64,000 nt of DNA from Stratiolaelaps scimitus (Eukaryota > Arthropoda > Arachnida > Mesostigmata > Laelapidae). The notes below the pieces were generated by a model. The model did not search any database and was not told the DNA's origin. It worked only from the letters and a program-made list of their open reading frames with translations. Every line of letters begins with the position of its first letter. The stretch's first letter is position 1. Location of the stretch: the NCBI GenBank assembly GCA_019614645.1, contig JABWDB010000005.1, forward strand, positions 12,699,001 through 12,763,000, given 5' to 3'. The translations under genes were made by a program, and so were the position numbers. Below are positions 50,541 to 62,654 of the stretch, in pieces.

Positions 50541-50871
50541 ATGGCTCAAGTTACTTGGCAACGTAAGTGTCTTTTTCTATGTCGAATATTGATCACGGGT
50601 GAGTGTGTTAAAATTAAGTTAATTCCTCAATGGGTCATGATGGCTGCGCAAGTTTGCACAAGCCACATCTAATCGCAATCTTTACGCGTGCAAAGAACGA
50701 ATCCGATGCGATGTAGCTTCGTCGTCAGCTCTGATTTAGCTTGTCTATGCTTTCACGCGAAACGATGTGATCGAGTGAAGCCAGCTGATCCCATCTCCAG
50801 AGTTTCCGACACTGACGCGCATCGCACGTGCCCTGCAATCGGGAAATCTCGACGAGCATTTTGACCTTGGG
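50541..50871 (+). CDS. Start of an unidentified gene, two short exons
   Basis: ATG at 50541 opens a 22-base exon (50541-50562) that ends at a consensus GTAAGT donor. A second exon (50801-50871) follows a CCCATCTCCAG acceptor and ends at another GTAAGT donor. Joined, phase 1 to phase 1, they read MAQVTWQQFPTLTRIARALQ, then SGNLDEHFDLG, and exit in phase 0. Two clean splice pairs, matching phases and no stop make this a likely gene start just 0.7 kb after VWA8. I could not find the next exon with confidence and do not recognise the protein. The ATG context is AAATGG. Confidence 0.5.
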
Positions 50872-51291
50872 GTAAGTTTAATCGAACATGTTCGAGTCAA
50901 CTGCACCAGCCTTCACCATAAAATCACATTGCTAACTGTGGGCAGAGTCAATTCTGCCCAATAGCTAACGCAATGTAAAATCGCTGAGCAAGTCAGCAAA
51001 ATAAAAATAGAATGCTTGATCTAGCAACTGTGTTTACCCAATCCCTTCTACGAGTCTCCTTTCACTGACAAATTCGATTGGCAATAGCAATGGGGCTTGT
51101 CTGCCCTTGATTCGAACTGTTGAGCCCCACGATGGATTTCGTTTATTTGTTCACCTTGGCCGCGTATTGATAATCGCTTTTGACTGACCTTCTTGATGTA
51201 TGGCTAACACAATTTAGATTAGCTGATTAAGGAGGGATGGGTGTAAAATACGGTGCCAAAATAGTCTACGCCTTGGGCTCAAACGAACAAG

Positions 51292-51322
<31 letters not shown>

Positions 51323-52090
51323 GCTCGAAGGCTACATTAAAACAGAACTGGATTTAAATCGACCTTAAAGAGTTATCGTTTCAAATGATGAAGGGAACTA
51401 ACTCATCTCTACTCGTTATGAATACAATTCAATTATAGCCCCGTTAATATTACGAATCGTCCGCAATGAGCCTCTCGTAGCTCATCGGCGATCGACCGTT
51501 CGTCGCCTTCGTCAAAGATCAACACTCCACAACTATACGTTATTTTCGTGCACCCTGTATACCTACCTTAATTTTAACTAATATACGGTTGTTAATGAAT
51601 TCCTGCTATTGTTGTCGTTACCATTATACGCATATACGTTTCGTCGCTGTGTCGAGGAGAGTTCATTCTTGTTTCGAACTTCGAATAGAGAACTCCGCAC
51701 CCCGCACGATCAATCGATTCAACTGACACAAATCCGTGTTCGATTTCTTCTGCTAGCTTGTTCGCGTATTGTCCACAAACATCGTGCCCAAAATTGTGAG
51801 TTCGTGACTTAGCTACTGAGAGCTAATGTGATGCTTTTGTTCAAATGGTTGATGATTGATGTATTAGCGCGCCGTTGGGTTCTTATTCTCCTGCAATTGG
51901 GCGACGAGGAAACTTCAGCACGGCAATGCGGTCACTGGAAGATTACAGTAATAGGACTAAATTCGTTTAGCATGGCAATAGAAGACGGGCAAATGAGCTA
52001 CTCCACTTCTGAATTATGGTTTACGTTAGACTGGGTGTAATCTGACAAGAATCAGAATCAATATGAAGTCAATGACGAAACGCTCATCAC
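50872..52090. other. Interval without further supported exons
   Basis: Likely intron or intergenic DNA downstream of the short-exon gene. It has an (AT)n tract at 51290-51320. Two plus-strand open frames of 67 and 70 codons at 51.6-52.0 kb show no domain. Confidence 0.4.
51290..51320. repeat. (AT)n microsatellite
   Basis: About 15 AT units. Confidence 0.9.
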
Positions 52091-52096
52091 GGCGCT

Positions 52097-52264
52097 CTAA
52101 TACTTATAGAAAGGTCCGTCAGAGATAGGGGGCGGATATGGCCCTGGCTGCACAGCCTGCACGTAGTTTCTCTTCGTTGGATTGAGTTCGACTTTGTTCG
52201 GCACGAATTTTTCCTCGTGATCAGTCGCCACCCAAATTGCTGCGCAGAAATACAGAGCTCCCAT
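52097..52264 (-). CDS. Small ORF, 55 codons, unidentified
   Basis: On the minus strand ATG at 52264 opens MGALYFCAAIWVA, a short hydrophobic start, then a charged middle (TDHEEKFVPNKVELNPTKRN) and a Pro/Tyr-rich end (QPGPYPPPISDGPFYKY) before TAG at 52097. An in-frame TGA lies five codons upstream, so it is either a complete small ORF or an exon entered by splicing. A TATA-like CATATAGAAG lies about 35 bases upstream of the ATG. The composition looks like a small secreted or cuticle-type peptide, or the last exon of a longer protein, rather than random sequence. No family is recognised. Confidence 0.35.
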   Translation of the reverse strand: MGALYFCAAIWVATDHEEKFVPNKVELNPTKRNYVQAVQPGPYPPPISDGPFYKY

Positions 52265-52299
52265 CGTAGTAGTTCACTTAGTCTCCCGTCGCCCACTTC

Positions 52300-54472
52300 T
52301 ATATGCATACACCCATAGACGTCTAATCGGCTCAGTAGTCATGTGAACGTTCCGCCAGCGTTTACGCCGCAATTCGAGCTGTTCGTCTGATAATTGTGGT
52401 CTCAGAATATCATCGATATCAGCTACCGAGGTCTACCATTTAGCACAGCAGGTTTGTTCTATGAAAAAGCATAAAACGATGGGCAGACGAAGCACTAACA
52501 CGTCAACAATAGACGAACGACGTTTGTTTTATTAACTGACTGTGATTCGATTTATGATACCTAGCTCTTGACGATTTCTCTAGCACAAACCACGAATCGT
52601 GTCTTGTCCTCGTGCGTTGAGCTGCATTCCCACTAAATTGCACTTGACCGATAATTATTATTATTGTTGGTTTTGAATCATCAGCTCACACACTGTGTGT
52701 TTGTGTAGACATGTATGTGCCCTATACGAACGCCACACTTTACAATAGAATTGTTTTTCGAGCTGACCCTCAGCTGTTCCCCTATCTGACAGGCCTCAGC
52801 TCTCTTAACCTCAACAATACTTTACAGGTTGAATCTACGTGTGCTCCGTGAGAATGGGTACAGCTTCGATAAGTGTTGTCAATCTGTTTTCGGCCATTGC
52901 AGGCGTTTTTCGTTTGTAGAGTGGAAGAAAACAAACACATGCTCCAAAACGTTCTCTTCATACGTGCGTCTCTCGGGAATACGAGCCCGCCGTCGAGTCA
53001 GCCGCTGTGTCGAAGCGGACCCGTTACCATCTAGCGACGTTAGTGTCACCCATCGACCACTGTGCGTTAAGTTACACAGGTTTGCGCTGTTCGCGTCTTT
53101 TGACATCTGTATCGTTTCGCCAATTTCGTGTGCCGTGCCTGGCCACAACACAACTGCTGTGTACGTTGTAATCGGATGCATAGGACCCTAATGTATTTCT
53201 CTGTCTACGGCTTTTCTCTCTCACCCTCTGTAGGTCGACTAAGAGCCGATGATGCAGCGGCTCCCAAATGATAAACAGGGGTGGGACATGCGTGATGTGC
53301 GCTAGCATTGTGTCGCTGTCATCGCCGCCCCGCCGGCGTCTCGATAGACGAACGTCGTTTTCGAACGATCACTGCGTTTCCATCTCGGCTGAAGTTGTTT
53401 GATGAAAAACAAGAAGTAAGAGCCAAGTTTGTTCAACTTTCAGTATTGTTCCCACGTCTGTATGTATGTGTGTTTAGGTAGTGACATGTGATGTTGTTTA
53501 TCGCATATTGACTAAAACGTGCCCTAGTCCAAGGCTTTGCCGCCGTTGCAGAGATGCTGTGAGGAGAGACTCTAGGGAAATAGTGTACGGGCTCCGGTTC
53601 GCGTCGCAGAGAGTTGTAAATGTCAACCTGTACTAGTGTTAGCTGTATAGCGGTTCGGATTATAGTAATTTGGTCTGGCATGTTAAATTGTTCGTGAATT
53701 TTCTAGGGACCTGAGTCTTGAAGGGAACCAGTAGCTATAGGATCTTGGTATGGATACGATGGAAACGGTGTTGTTGTCTCTTTGAAAGGGTGATGAGTAC
53801 CCAGAGCAGCAAGTCCGACAGATCGAGCTTTCGAATCGTTCGGAGAGAGAGAGAGAGAGGCACAATAAGATATCAATGAGCTCTTTCGAGTATGCATCTT
53901 TTCTCCCTTCAATAGTGTGTCCAATGAGGAGGAAATGAGGCAACCTACTCTGCCTTGGTTCATTGCCCGTTCAGGAGCAATCAAGGGAGGATTTTGCCCG
54001 CGGTAAGACCACACAGCGCGCTAGCGTGGAAAACTCTTACTTAAGAACATGTGACCGACAGGGAGCCAGTCGTTTGTTAAGGCATAGGACATAAAACGAA
54101 CTGGCCATGTTGGCTGCTTTGTCGACACCGTAAAAGACCTGCATTAGGCGGAAACCACTATCGTTAACCTAGAATTCAAGCCGCAGCGAGGCTCACGGAG
54201 GTGGTGATTGCTAATCCGAGGAAAATGACAATGATGGATAATACTGCCGAATAAATTTGCTTAAATCAACGTTAGTAGTCAACAGGACAACCTCCTCTGA
54301 CGTGGTCGTATGCAAAATACGTAAGACGTAACTATGAGCATCAATTACAGTAGTCGGTGCTCCTTGAAATGCAACCGTCATTATTACGATAAAATTAATC
54401 ATCGTAACCTAGAATGGAATAGAAACTCTTGTGTTCAAATGCCCTCTTTCTTTGTTTCTGCTATTTTCGTTT
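52300..54472. other. Interval with only doubtful open frames
   Basis: A plus-strand open frame of about 130 codons (52.80-53.19 kb) follows a possible CTGACAG acceptor, and short minus-strand frames overlap it. None has a recognisable domain. A GA run sits at about 53842-53859. Exons linking the two-exon start at 50.5 kb to downstream sequence may lie here but I cannot fix them. Confidence 0.35.
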
Positions 54473-54473
54473 A

Positions 54474-54570
54474 GCCAATGTTCGCAAGCTGTGACCCATA
54501 TAGCAAGCTTCGATAAAGACGCCTTGTATTGGCTACGTTTGTCATACACGGCGAAAACAGAATCAGGCTG
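54474..54570 (+). other. Leader region of the Tudor-like gene, with an alternative open frame
   Basis: A pyrimidine-rich TTTCTGCTATTTTCGTTTAG ends at 54472 and looks like an acceptor, so 54473 probably begins an exon. In the frame of the downstream protein there are stops until 54516, so translation starts later, at 54571. A different frame from 54474 reads QCSQAVTHIASFDKDALYWL and ends in TESG and a stop at about 54571. It could be the last exon of another transcript. A 12-codon uORF starts at 54476. Confidence 0.3.
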
Positions 54571-57499
54571 ATGGCTCATCCTAGTCCAGACCCCAGTGGG
54601 CAAAAAGCCCATGCTATAGGCGACACTGACGCGATGCCAGGCGAAACTAAGCACCCTCCCACTAGTCCTGGTCTACTGGATCATCAAATTGTAGAACTGC
54701 TGACACACAAAATGGCCTCACTAAACGTGTGGGAAGATTGTAACAATGGCGACCGGCCGACACGGCCCAGTAAGGCCAAATTAGCAGCACGCGGTGGTTT
54801 GCGCAATAAGTCCCAGAAGGTCGCCCACCATCTGAAACCGCCGAAGTTCGCTTACAGGGCAGATGACCCCGAGTCGAGCTCCGTTACAGATGATAGTCCT
54901 GATGACGACGAGTTCCTCGACGCCCAAGAGGATCTAACCTCGTCTAAGAGTGTCCGGAGAAAGGAACTCTACAGTTTAGGCGGTAGTGGGGATCGGGCTG
55001 CTAATCGACATAGTCATTTGGTAAAGCCGTGCCGTTTTTCAACCACCACACCGGTGATGGGCAACACTTCAGAGAGGGATTGTGTTAAACCTCCAGCGGA
55101 TCACCGTGATCCCGTCGTCGATACACCTCCTGTCATCAGCGGGTTTGAAGAGGCGGGCGGATATGCGCGACAGGAAGACGTGCAGAACAATTCGTTTGAC
55201 GGAAAAGGACAATGTGGGCCAGCAAATGGGCACGTTAATGCTGAGCGGTTCGTTGTAGAAGAGGACTACCCTAAGACTAGATTTATCGTCTCGGATGACT
55301 ACAATGGTCAAATAGTAAACGCCCTCGCCAAAACGAGGACCCAGTTGGATGACTGCGGCTCGTCCCCAGGAGATAGCCAGCTGACGGGGCAGGCAGAAGG
55401 CGAGGGCCAACCACAATGTTGCGCATACCCTGAAGCTTGCGACGTACCAGGACCACTACCAGACCGTGAACTCGAGTTGGCCACTGGACAACATGGTGAA
55501 GCTGGCGCATCGCCTGCTTCAACAATTGATGAAGAACAGTTTGAGACATACTACGCTTCCTATGGCTATAACGGAAGCCAAGAACATGCCCAACCACAGG
55601 GAGATACTCAGTCAGAACTCGACGATTATGTGGAACGACGTAGCCAGATGGAAGGGTCAATCTCAGCAGCAGATGTTGCCGACGTGTCTCACGGTTCCTC
55701 GGTGGACCTCTGGGTTACCGTTTCCGATACGGCATATGAAGATCAGCCACAGCTCAGCGTAAATCCCCCAGAGGAATCTATCACAGAAAAGGACGAGCAG
55801 CTCATACGTGACGCAGAATCGTTCACTGGCTATGTGAGTGGTTCCACCCTTGGTACCGGGCCCACGTTCGAGGAGACCGTGGATGAGGAATATGAATGCC
55901 TGCAAACGCTGTCCACTGACCAAGAGGTGTCACTAGTCCAAGCGGACGACTCGTTCACTAACAACTACTCGAGGCTACACGAGACGGAATACGATGAGGG
56001 TAGGTTTTAAGTAGCATAACTATCGTTAGCACGTTTGTGCATCAGATGCGTCGATGTCCACGCATAGTTGTCGTCTTTTTCGATTACAAACAACCCTGTA
56101 CTAGATCGGGTTTAGTGTGGACACTAAATGTTGGCTGGGAGCCAGCAGCACCAAATACATTTTATAGAGTTTTTGAAGAAATTTCTCATTTATGTACCTA
56201 AACATTTGAGTCACCTGAAGTTGCGATTCTGTTCGCTCTTGCGTCATTTTTTGAGCTACGATTACAGAACCCGATGACAAAATTGTCGACGATTTTGCCA
56301 TGTGGAATCGGGCCGTTGGCTCTTTGCGCGATGACCAATTTCCTGACACTTTCCTTGAGCGAGGAGGCAGACTGTCAATGGCTGGCTGGCACGACGTTCT
56401 CGTGTTGCGCATTTTTCCACCTGGACGAGCCGGCGAGCTGCGAGCCATTGTGCAATTCGCCTGGCAAAAGGATGATGTCAGGGTTAAGATCTTCAGGGAG
56501 ATGGATGACGTAGATAAGCTCAAGGTAGTTACGTTTGACGCCCCACATTGCCGGAACCGGCTGGCCTATGTCAACTTACATGGAACGCGAATTGGAGACC
56601 GGGGCTACCAGTTTGTACGAATCCGCTGCGAAGAATCGGGGACCTGCTCATCTTCGAGTGAAATGCAAGTGCTACTCGTTGATCACGGTTAGTTTGCCAC
56701 TCGAAGTGGCATTTTTCTAAACTGGACAAGTTTCAAAAGCAACTCTACTGAACCGGACCACACCCGCACAGAATGCCCTCATTCATATATATATATATAT
56801 AGTCACAAATCAGTTTTGTGATTTTTTTCAGTCTGTCTCAATCCGGCCCATATGGTCGGTTTCAGTGGTCTCTGGCTCGTAGATATCGAATGCTAGGAAA
56901 GAGAGAATAATTAATGAATCATCGCATCGGCAGACAGATACAGCTTATCGACGACTCGTCCGCCAAGCCTATACTACTACTATGTATTTAATCAATGTTG
57001 AGATTACTTCATGGCTGGTTCGATTGCTGATATTTTGTTGCATACCGTCAACTTCTCAAGTTCCATTAAAATAGAAAGCAATGTGACCCCTTGCAGTGTA
57101 CACGTTCTTTAACAGTAGTGGTAAGTCGCTGCGCGAACTCAACAGTGGTTGTTCGCTATTGCGAGCTCACGACGTGTTCGATTCTCCGAGTTCCCCATGA
57201 ATGGCATTTTGCCAAATCAACTGCGGGGCATGGCTTCGTTGACGATTATTTTATGTACTCTTAAATGTCATTCAGGTATCGTCACCAAATTGTCGACATC
57301 TCAGACGTTCGAATGTCCGAAGGAGCTGATTGCATTGCCCGTTGCCACCGCTCTGGTGTCCTTTCCATCCGGAACTTCACTAAGAGAGAACCGCTGGCTG
57401 CTGGTTCGACCGACCGAGCCGGCGAAACAACAGGACGGTTTCGTACCGATGGAAATATGGAAGCAAGAGTATAGGCCAGTGTCCCGACATTCGTTGTAG
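54571..57499 (+). CDS. Acidic disordered protein with C-terminal Tudor-like domain
   Basis: Three exons, 54571-55999, 56268-56687 and 57276-57499 (stop TAG), join in phase 1 twice and give 690 residues. The first 475 or so residues are low-hydrophobicity, rich in Asp, Glu, Ser, Gly and Pro (for example VTDDSPDDDEFLDAQEDL), with no repeats or membrane segments. The last 215 residues are globular-looking. The stretch around FVRIRCEESG, EMQVLLVDHG, and, across the intron, CPKELIALPVATAL fits the beta-strand pattern of a Tudor domain (x-V-x-F-x-D-x-G, later L-x-x-L-P-x-x-A). Tudor proteins bind methylated arginine and often act in piRNA/germ-granule pathways. That role is inference only. The ATG at 54571 follows in-frame stops upstream, so the start is reasonable. 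No orthologue is recognised. Confidence 0.6.
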
Positions 57500-57641
57500 G
57501 CGTCCCGCAAGACACGCGAGTATCCAACAACCAGGAAGATGATGCTGACTGCCACGGAGATTACTTTCGGAAAGAATAGTATTTCCGATAATGCGCAATA
57601 CGTAAGGCCTAAGTAATCGTAGGTGAATTTCTTGTACTATA

Positions 57642-57681
<40 letters not shown>

Positions 57682-59539
57682 TAGGTAAACGTTAGTAAAC
57701 GCATAACTGTAAGATAAGTAGAGGAAATTTGGTTGACAATTAGAATCACCCAATTTGCCACATAGCAACCAACGAACAGCTATCGACTCTCCGTTAAGGT
57801 CAAACAATGACATATCATATCCAAAGAGTGGTGAACAACAATATAATGTGTTGTTGGACCTGAAGTTATTTGAGCTTGGGTTTAAGAATGGTTTGATTCT
57901 CTACCCTCAAGAAAGTTTATGTTTAATGGTCACCTGCTTGACATGGTCACGGTTTTACACGTAAATCTCCCGCCACTCAGGGGAAATCATCGATAAGGTC
58001 ACCCTTGTCGATAGCCATAATAATTCACAGGAAATAATCAACCAATCAGTTGAACCCAATGGACCAGTATAGCGTTCGCGGCGTTGTTTCATAGTGTTGT
58101 GACGAAAAACGTTATCATTGTAATAGTAATAATAATAATAATAATAGTAATAACTTAATTAGTAATCCTTATTGTTCGACACTGGTGTTCGGATGCCCCC
58201 TGCCGTCGATATCGGCTGCTTACAAAACTCGTGGACACGGCTCGCTGTCACTATACAGGTCCACATCATAGAATGTAAGGTTGTAACGTAAACGTAAATA
58301 GACGTACGCATAGAGTTTCGATTCTCGCGTCAGCGAAGGGAAGACTTAGTTTCCAATGACGACTTCAGAAGGAAAAGAAGAGAAATCGGATTAATTACAT
58401 AAATAAACAATCTTGACGGTTACGTGAAGACTGGTGAGGATTCGCATATATATCTTGTTTTCCGTAGAAATTTTCGGCCACAGTTTTGTCTCTCAAACCT
58501 CGCAACGAGGGGAGCAGGCGTGTCATAACACAATGGCAAATTCGAACAAAGCATAGGAAGACATGGAGAAAGATGTCCATTGACAGGAGAGAACGTGCCG
58601 GAGGGTATTCTCCTTGTGAAAGCTTGTGATGCCTTGTGATGGAACAAGTAGAGGTCACAATCGATCAACAAGTCAATAAATCAGACGAAAAAAAATTGTA
58701 TTCAACGAAGAAAAAAAACACCTAATTTACCTTATTGCTTTAACAAAAGAAGATTTTATACAGACGCACGATGCGAGTCAGCGTTAGCCGTATGCATCCG
58801 CAGGTAGATTTTTGCAAGTTTAGGTCACCAGCAACAGGGCAGTTCAAAGTAGATGCAACTATTTCGAACGCTGAACGTAGCTATTTTGAAATAACTATGC
58901 CCACAGTATAAATAGCAGAAACAGGACGGCGTCAAAATGTGGTAGTTTACGTAACATCAATTCAGCCTGTAAATGACTTTGGTGGCATATCTCACGCCCC
59001 TTTTACGTGGGCCCGTAAAGCTCCACTAGAGCTGCACTGGCTGGTGGCTGCAGAATCGTTAGTAAAATTTGAACAGCACCGACCCAAAACGGATTGAGGA
59101 GTTATCTCATATCTGATATTCCTTTGCATGTCAATAGCACAGCACTTGAATCTCGTTTGTGCGATCATTCTTAATCTGTCCGATAATAACCCGAATCCAT
59201 CGAGCAAGCAGGGTGGTATTCCCCTCCGCTATGGCCGTACCATCTCATTGGTACATACTGTATGAACAGATTTTCCACGCTAGCTTATTGGTCGTCCCTA
59301 CAGCTGTCAATTGCCGCTATTCCTGCGAACTTCACCCCGTCTCCCCACAGAAAGGTCTCTATCGCTCTCTCTGTCTTTCTCTGTTTTGCCAGCAGTTCAT
59401 CCTCTTTCATTCGCTGGGCAGCGCTAACGATGCGGGACACATCGAGGAAACGGGTGATGGCTAGGAGTTAACTTGCGGAACGTAACATTCTGTGAACCAT
59501 AAACAACGGCTGACCAACCCGTCCACCCTTCCCTGGAAA
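57500..59539. other. Interval between the Tudor-like gene and ATG4
   Basis: No supported gene. AT runs lie at about 56783-56800 (intron of the previous gene) and 57638-57680, and AAT repeats at about 58128-58145. Short minus-strand frames at 58.4-58.7 kb (87 codons at most) have no domain. The ATG4 promoter should lie in the last part. Confidence 0.5.
57638..57680. repeat. (AT)n microsatellite, slightly interrupted
   Basis: TATATATGTATATA followed by about 15 AT units. Confidence 0.85.
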
Positions 59540-62500
59540 ATGGCTGAGCTCTACACAAGTAAGAGATTCAAGTGTTTGCTATTGTGTCACACATGTCGCA
59601 CATGCGACTAGCCCGATCGTGTATGGACACTTGCGAAGGCCAACGCTGAAGTCCAGCTGACAAACGCAAGCCAAGGGTTAAATGGGTGAATTTGGAACGA
59701 TCCCCAATCGCTACCGATGGTGGCCTGCTCCTACCTGTGGTTTTATGATGATATCGCACTGGCCGAAGCTCTGTCGCTCACTGCTGATCGCCAGCAGCTG
59801 AGAATGTCACTAGCAGTTGATAGCTGCCAGGTGATAGCTGCTCGGTCTGCTTACATTGTTAGGTGTGAAACAGTGTGCGCAATTCGGGGCGAATTTATTT
59901 CTGCACCACGAACGGGATATCCGAATTGAATCGAACGTGTGTCCTTTTCCTCGAACCGTCGGAGTGTCCCCGCTCTTTTCTACGCTCATGTGTTCTGTCT
60001 GGAGTCCATCTATCCGTAGGATGTCGAGTGTCATCTGGTCAGGTCGTCGAGTCTGCTTGTGTCGAACGCCTTCCGAGTATGAGTTATCGAGCTGATATTG
60101 TACAAATTGCATATGCAATTTGCCGTTCAATAAAATGTCCTCCAGTGGGGATTTGCTGTGTTGGAGGAGGCAGTAAAAAAAAACAGCGTCACCGCTGGCC
60201 GTTCAATGTTGTAGTGGTCATCATATTTTACCGAGCTGGCTCAATTGCTTCTCAGTGGTATCCGAGCAGGTTAACCGTAGGCCGCACTACTGAACGTCAA
60301 TTGTAACCAGCAGTGGGTTGCAACAATGGTGGTTTTTTACCCCACAGAGCCTTCATAGTTTGGTTTGAATACGACACTGATTCGGCCATATGGGACAGAG
60401 GTGATTCTCAGTGGCAAAGTTAGCGAAAGCGCTTAGGTATTCGCTTGAGGAGTTGTTTTTTTTAGAATAGACTAATTTTTCCCGGTGGCCCCTAGCAGGA
60501 AAGTCTGCCAGCGAAATTATGAAGTTTGCATGAATGTGAGTAGAACTTACCTATCGCAAGTTACACCATTGTTTGAAAATGTGTCAGCAAGCAAATCTGG
60601 GAATTCGAAGCGCGTAAAGTTGTGCTCCATATGCGTCAAAAAAAATTGAAATTGTTTTCTTATTAATAAATAATTAATTGATAAACAATATTTTATTTAT
60701 TTGAAGTGTACTAGACAGTTACAATTGCGCTATGTGAACGTAGTTAAAATAACATTTCGTTAATTGCTCAGTGTGAAAATCAGCGTTGCAAAAAAGCTTG
60801 TAAAATAGGTTTGGCCCGTCTACAGCCCCTGTCCCACAACCGTGCTCAATCCTACCCCGCCTGAAATCGAACAGAATGTTTATGTCGAACACAACGGAGT
60901 TGACGTGAATGGAGAGCACATGAAATGACGGATTTGCGTTTCAGGCCAATGTTATCATATACGTTTCCTTACGATTAGCATGGACTGTCTACGTGCTTCT
61001 CTTGATTGTCGACAGACCCGAATATATTGCTCAGCCCCTCTAAATGAAAGCAGGGCTCATTGGTTCAATATACAACACTCGATCGATCGTCGTTTGAGAC
61101 GGCTCTTCAATTTCAACCGTCCGCGTTGTTGCTCGCAACAGATCGTCCGCGACCCATCTGATCCGGTTATCCCTGGGCAACACACGTTGATTGCTGGCGG
61201 CGAACTTGCACGTCGCTTTTCTTGTGAATGACATACACCCAAGTGTCATTGCACACGCAACAACTGCCCGTTGGTTAAATATAGCGAGAGAGAGTGTGTG
61301 ATATGACGATCGCAGGGGACCTTGTCACGGGCGATTCCGTCCGTCCACAGCGTCAACGACCTGTACTTTACGTCACGTCTGATGCTCACAGAATACGTGG
61401 ACGTTCAAAATCAATCGGTGACCCATTCGCAGCAGAGACTGATACGACCCACGAAGAGAAGTATCATGTCCGCATGGGTTAGCTGGCTCATGCAGCAACA
61501 ACAAGAAGCAGCAGAGGCGGTCGCTCAAGGCAAACATGAGTTCGAGATTATTTTATTATATGACGTGCCCTTTGAAGTACATTATTCACTACCTATATAG
61601 CGTTGTTCGGCTCTGTCTCAGTCGATGTTGTGGTAATTTACTATTAAATTTACTTATTATTTTTTGTTACCCTTACTGATATTGTTGCTACTGTTGTTGC
61701 TGTTGTCACTACGGTTGTTGTTGTTTGTTGTTGTTGTCGCCGTTATCGAAGCGGAATCCCGAACTGTGTGTGTGTGGATACACAGAATGGAAGATAGTAA
61801 AGAATTTTCATAACAACGTCCACTGGTCCTGTATGAAAATATTGATTTGCTCATTAGTTTCAAGTTGTCGTGATATCCCGTCGCTTGACTCGCCTGATAC
61901 TGTCGTATCCTCGTGTATACCTCTGTGCGGTTGTGTACCTCGCACTACCGGTTGCAGTGTGCTTAATTGGAATTACTTACGATATGTAGGCTTGTGTAAC
62001 GAACGAAAATAGATATGTATGCGTGCGTGTGTGTGTGTGTGAGAGCATGTAGAATGTGATTTCATTTCGTGACGAATTGCAATTGTGTTTACAGGTTTGC
62101 TTACCTACGAGCCTGGCTATCTGGCTTATGCCGAGTTCCCTGAAACGGATGATCCCGTGTGGCTGCTTGGAACAAAGTACATCGTCAAGGAAGGTATGTT
62201 TTTACGGACAGCCTTTGACCTTGACAGAGCAATTCATTTGATTGTGTGCGGAACCCCACGAGCTAAGTTTAGCTGACGAGTGTCGAACGGGCACAGGAGG
62301 CTAGGCGGTCAGATACAAAGATAGCGCTTTAGACGGCAACCTCTTGAGAGATCCACAACCGCTGGCTGGTAGTGCCGCCATGCTGTGACTTTTCCGTTTT
62401 TAGAGGGCCACAAGAAAAACCAGCAATAATTTTCTCTCACAGATTTTGTTCGCACGCATTCATTGTTTTGACACGAACCGTTTCAATCATGTTGGGATTT

Positions 62501-62584
62501 TTCAAACGGTTCTTTCCGAATACTCCTCGACAACCGATATCATACGACGACCTACTACTGTAACCGCAAAGATTTTCTATTTCT

Positions 62585-62654
<70 letters not shown>

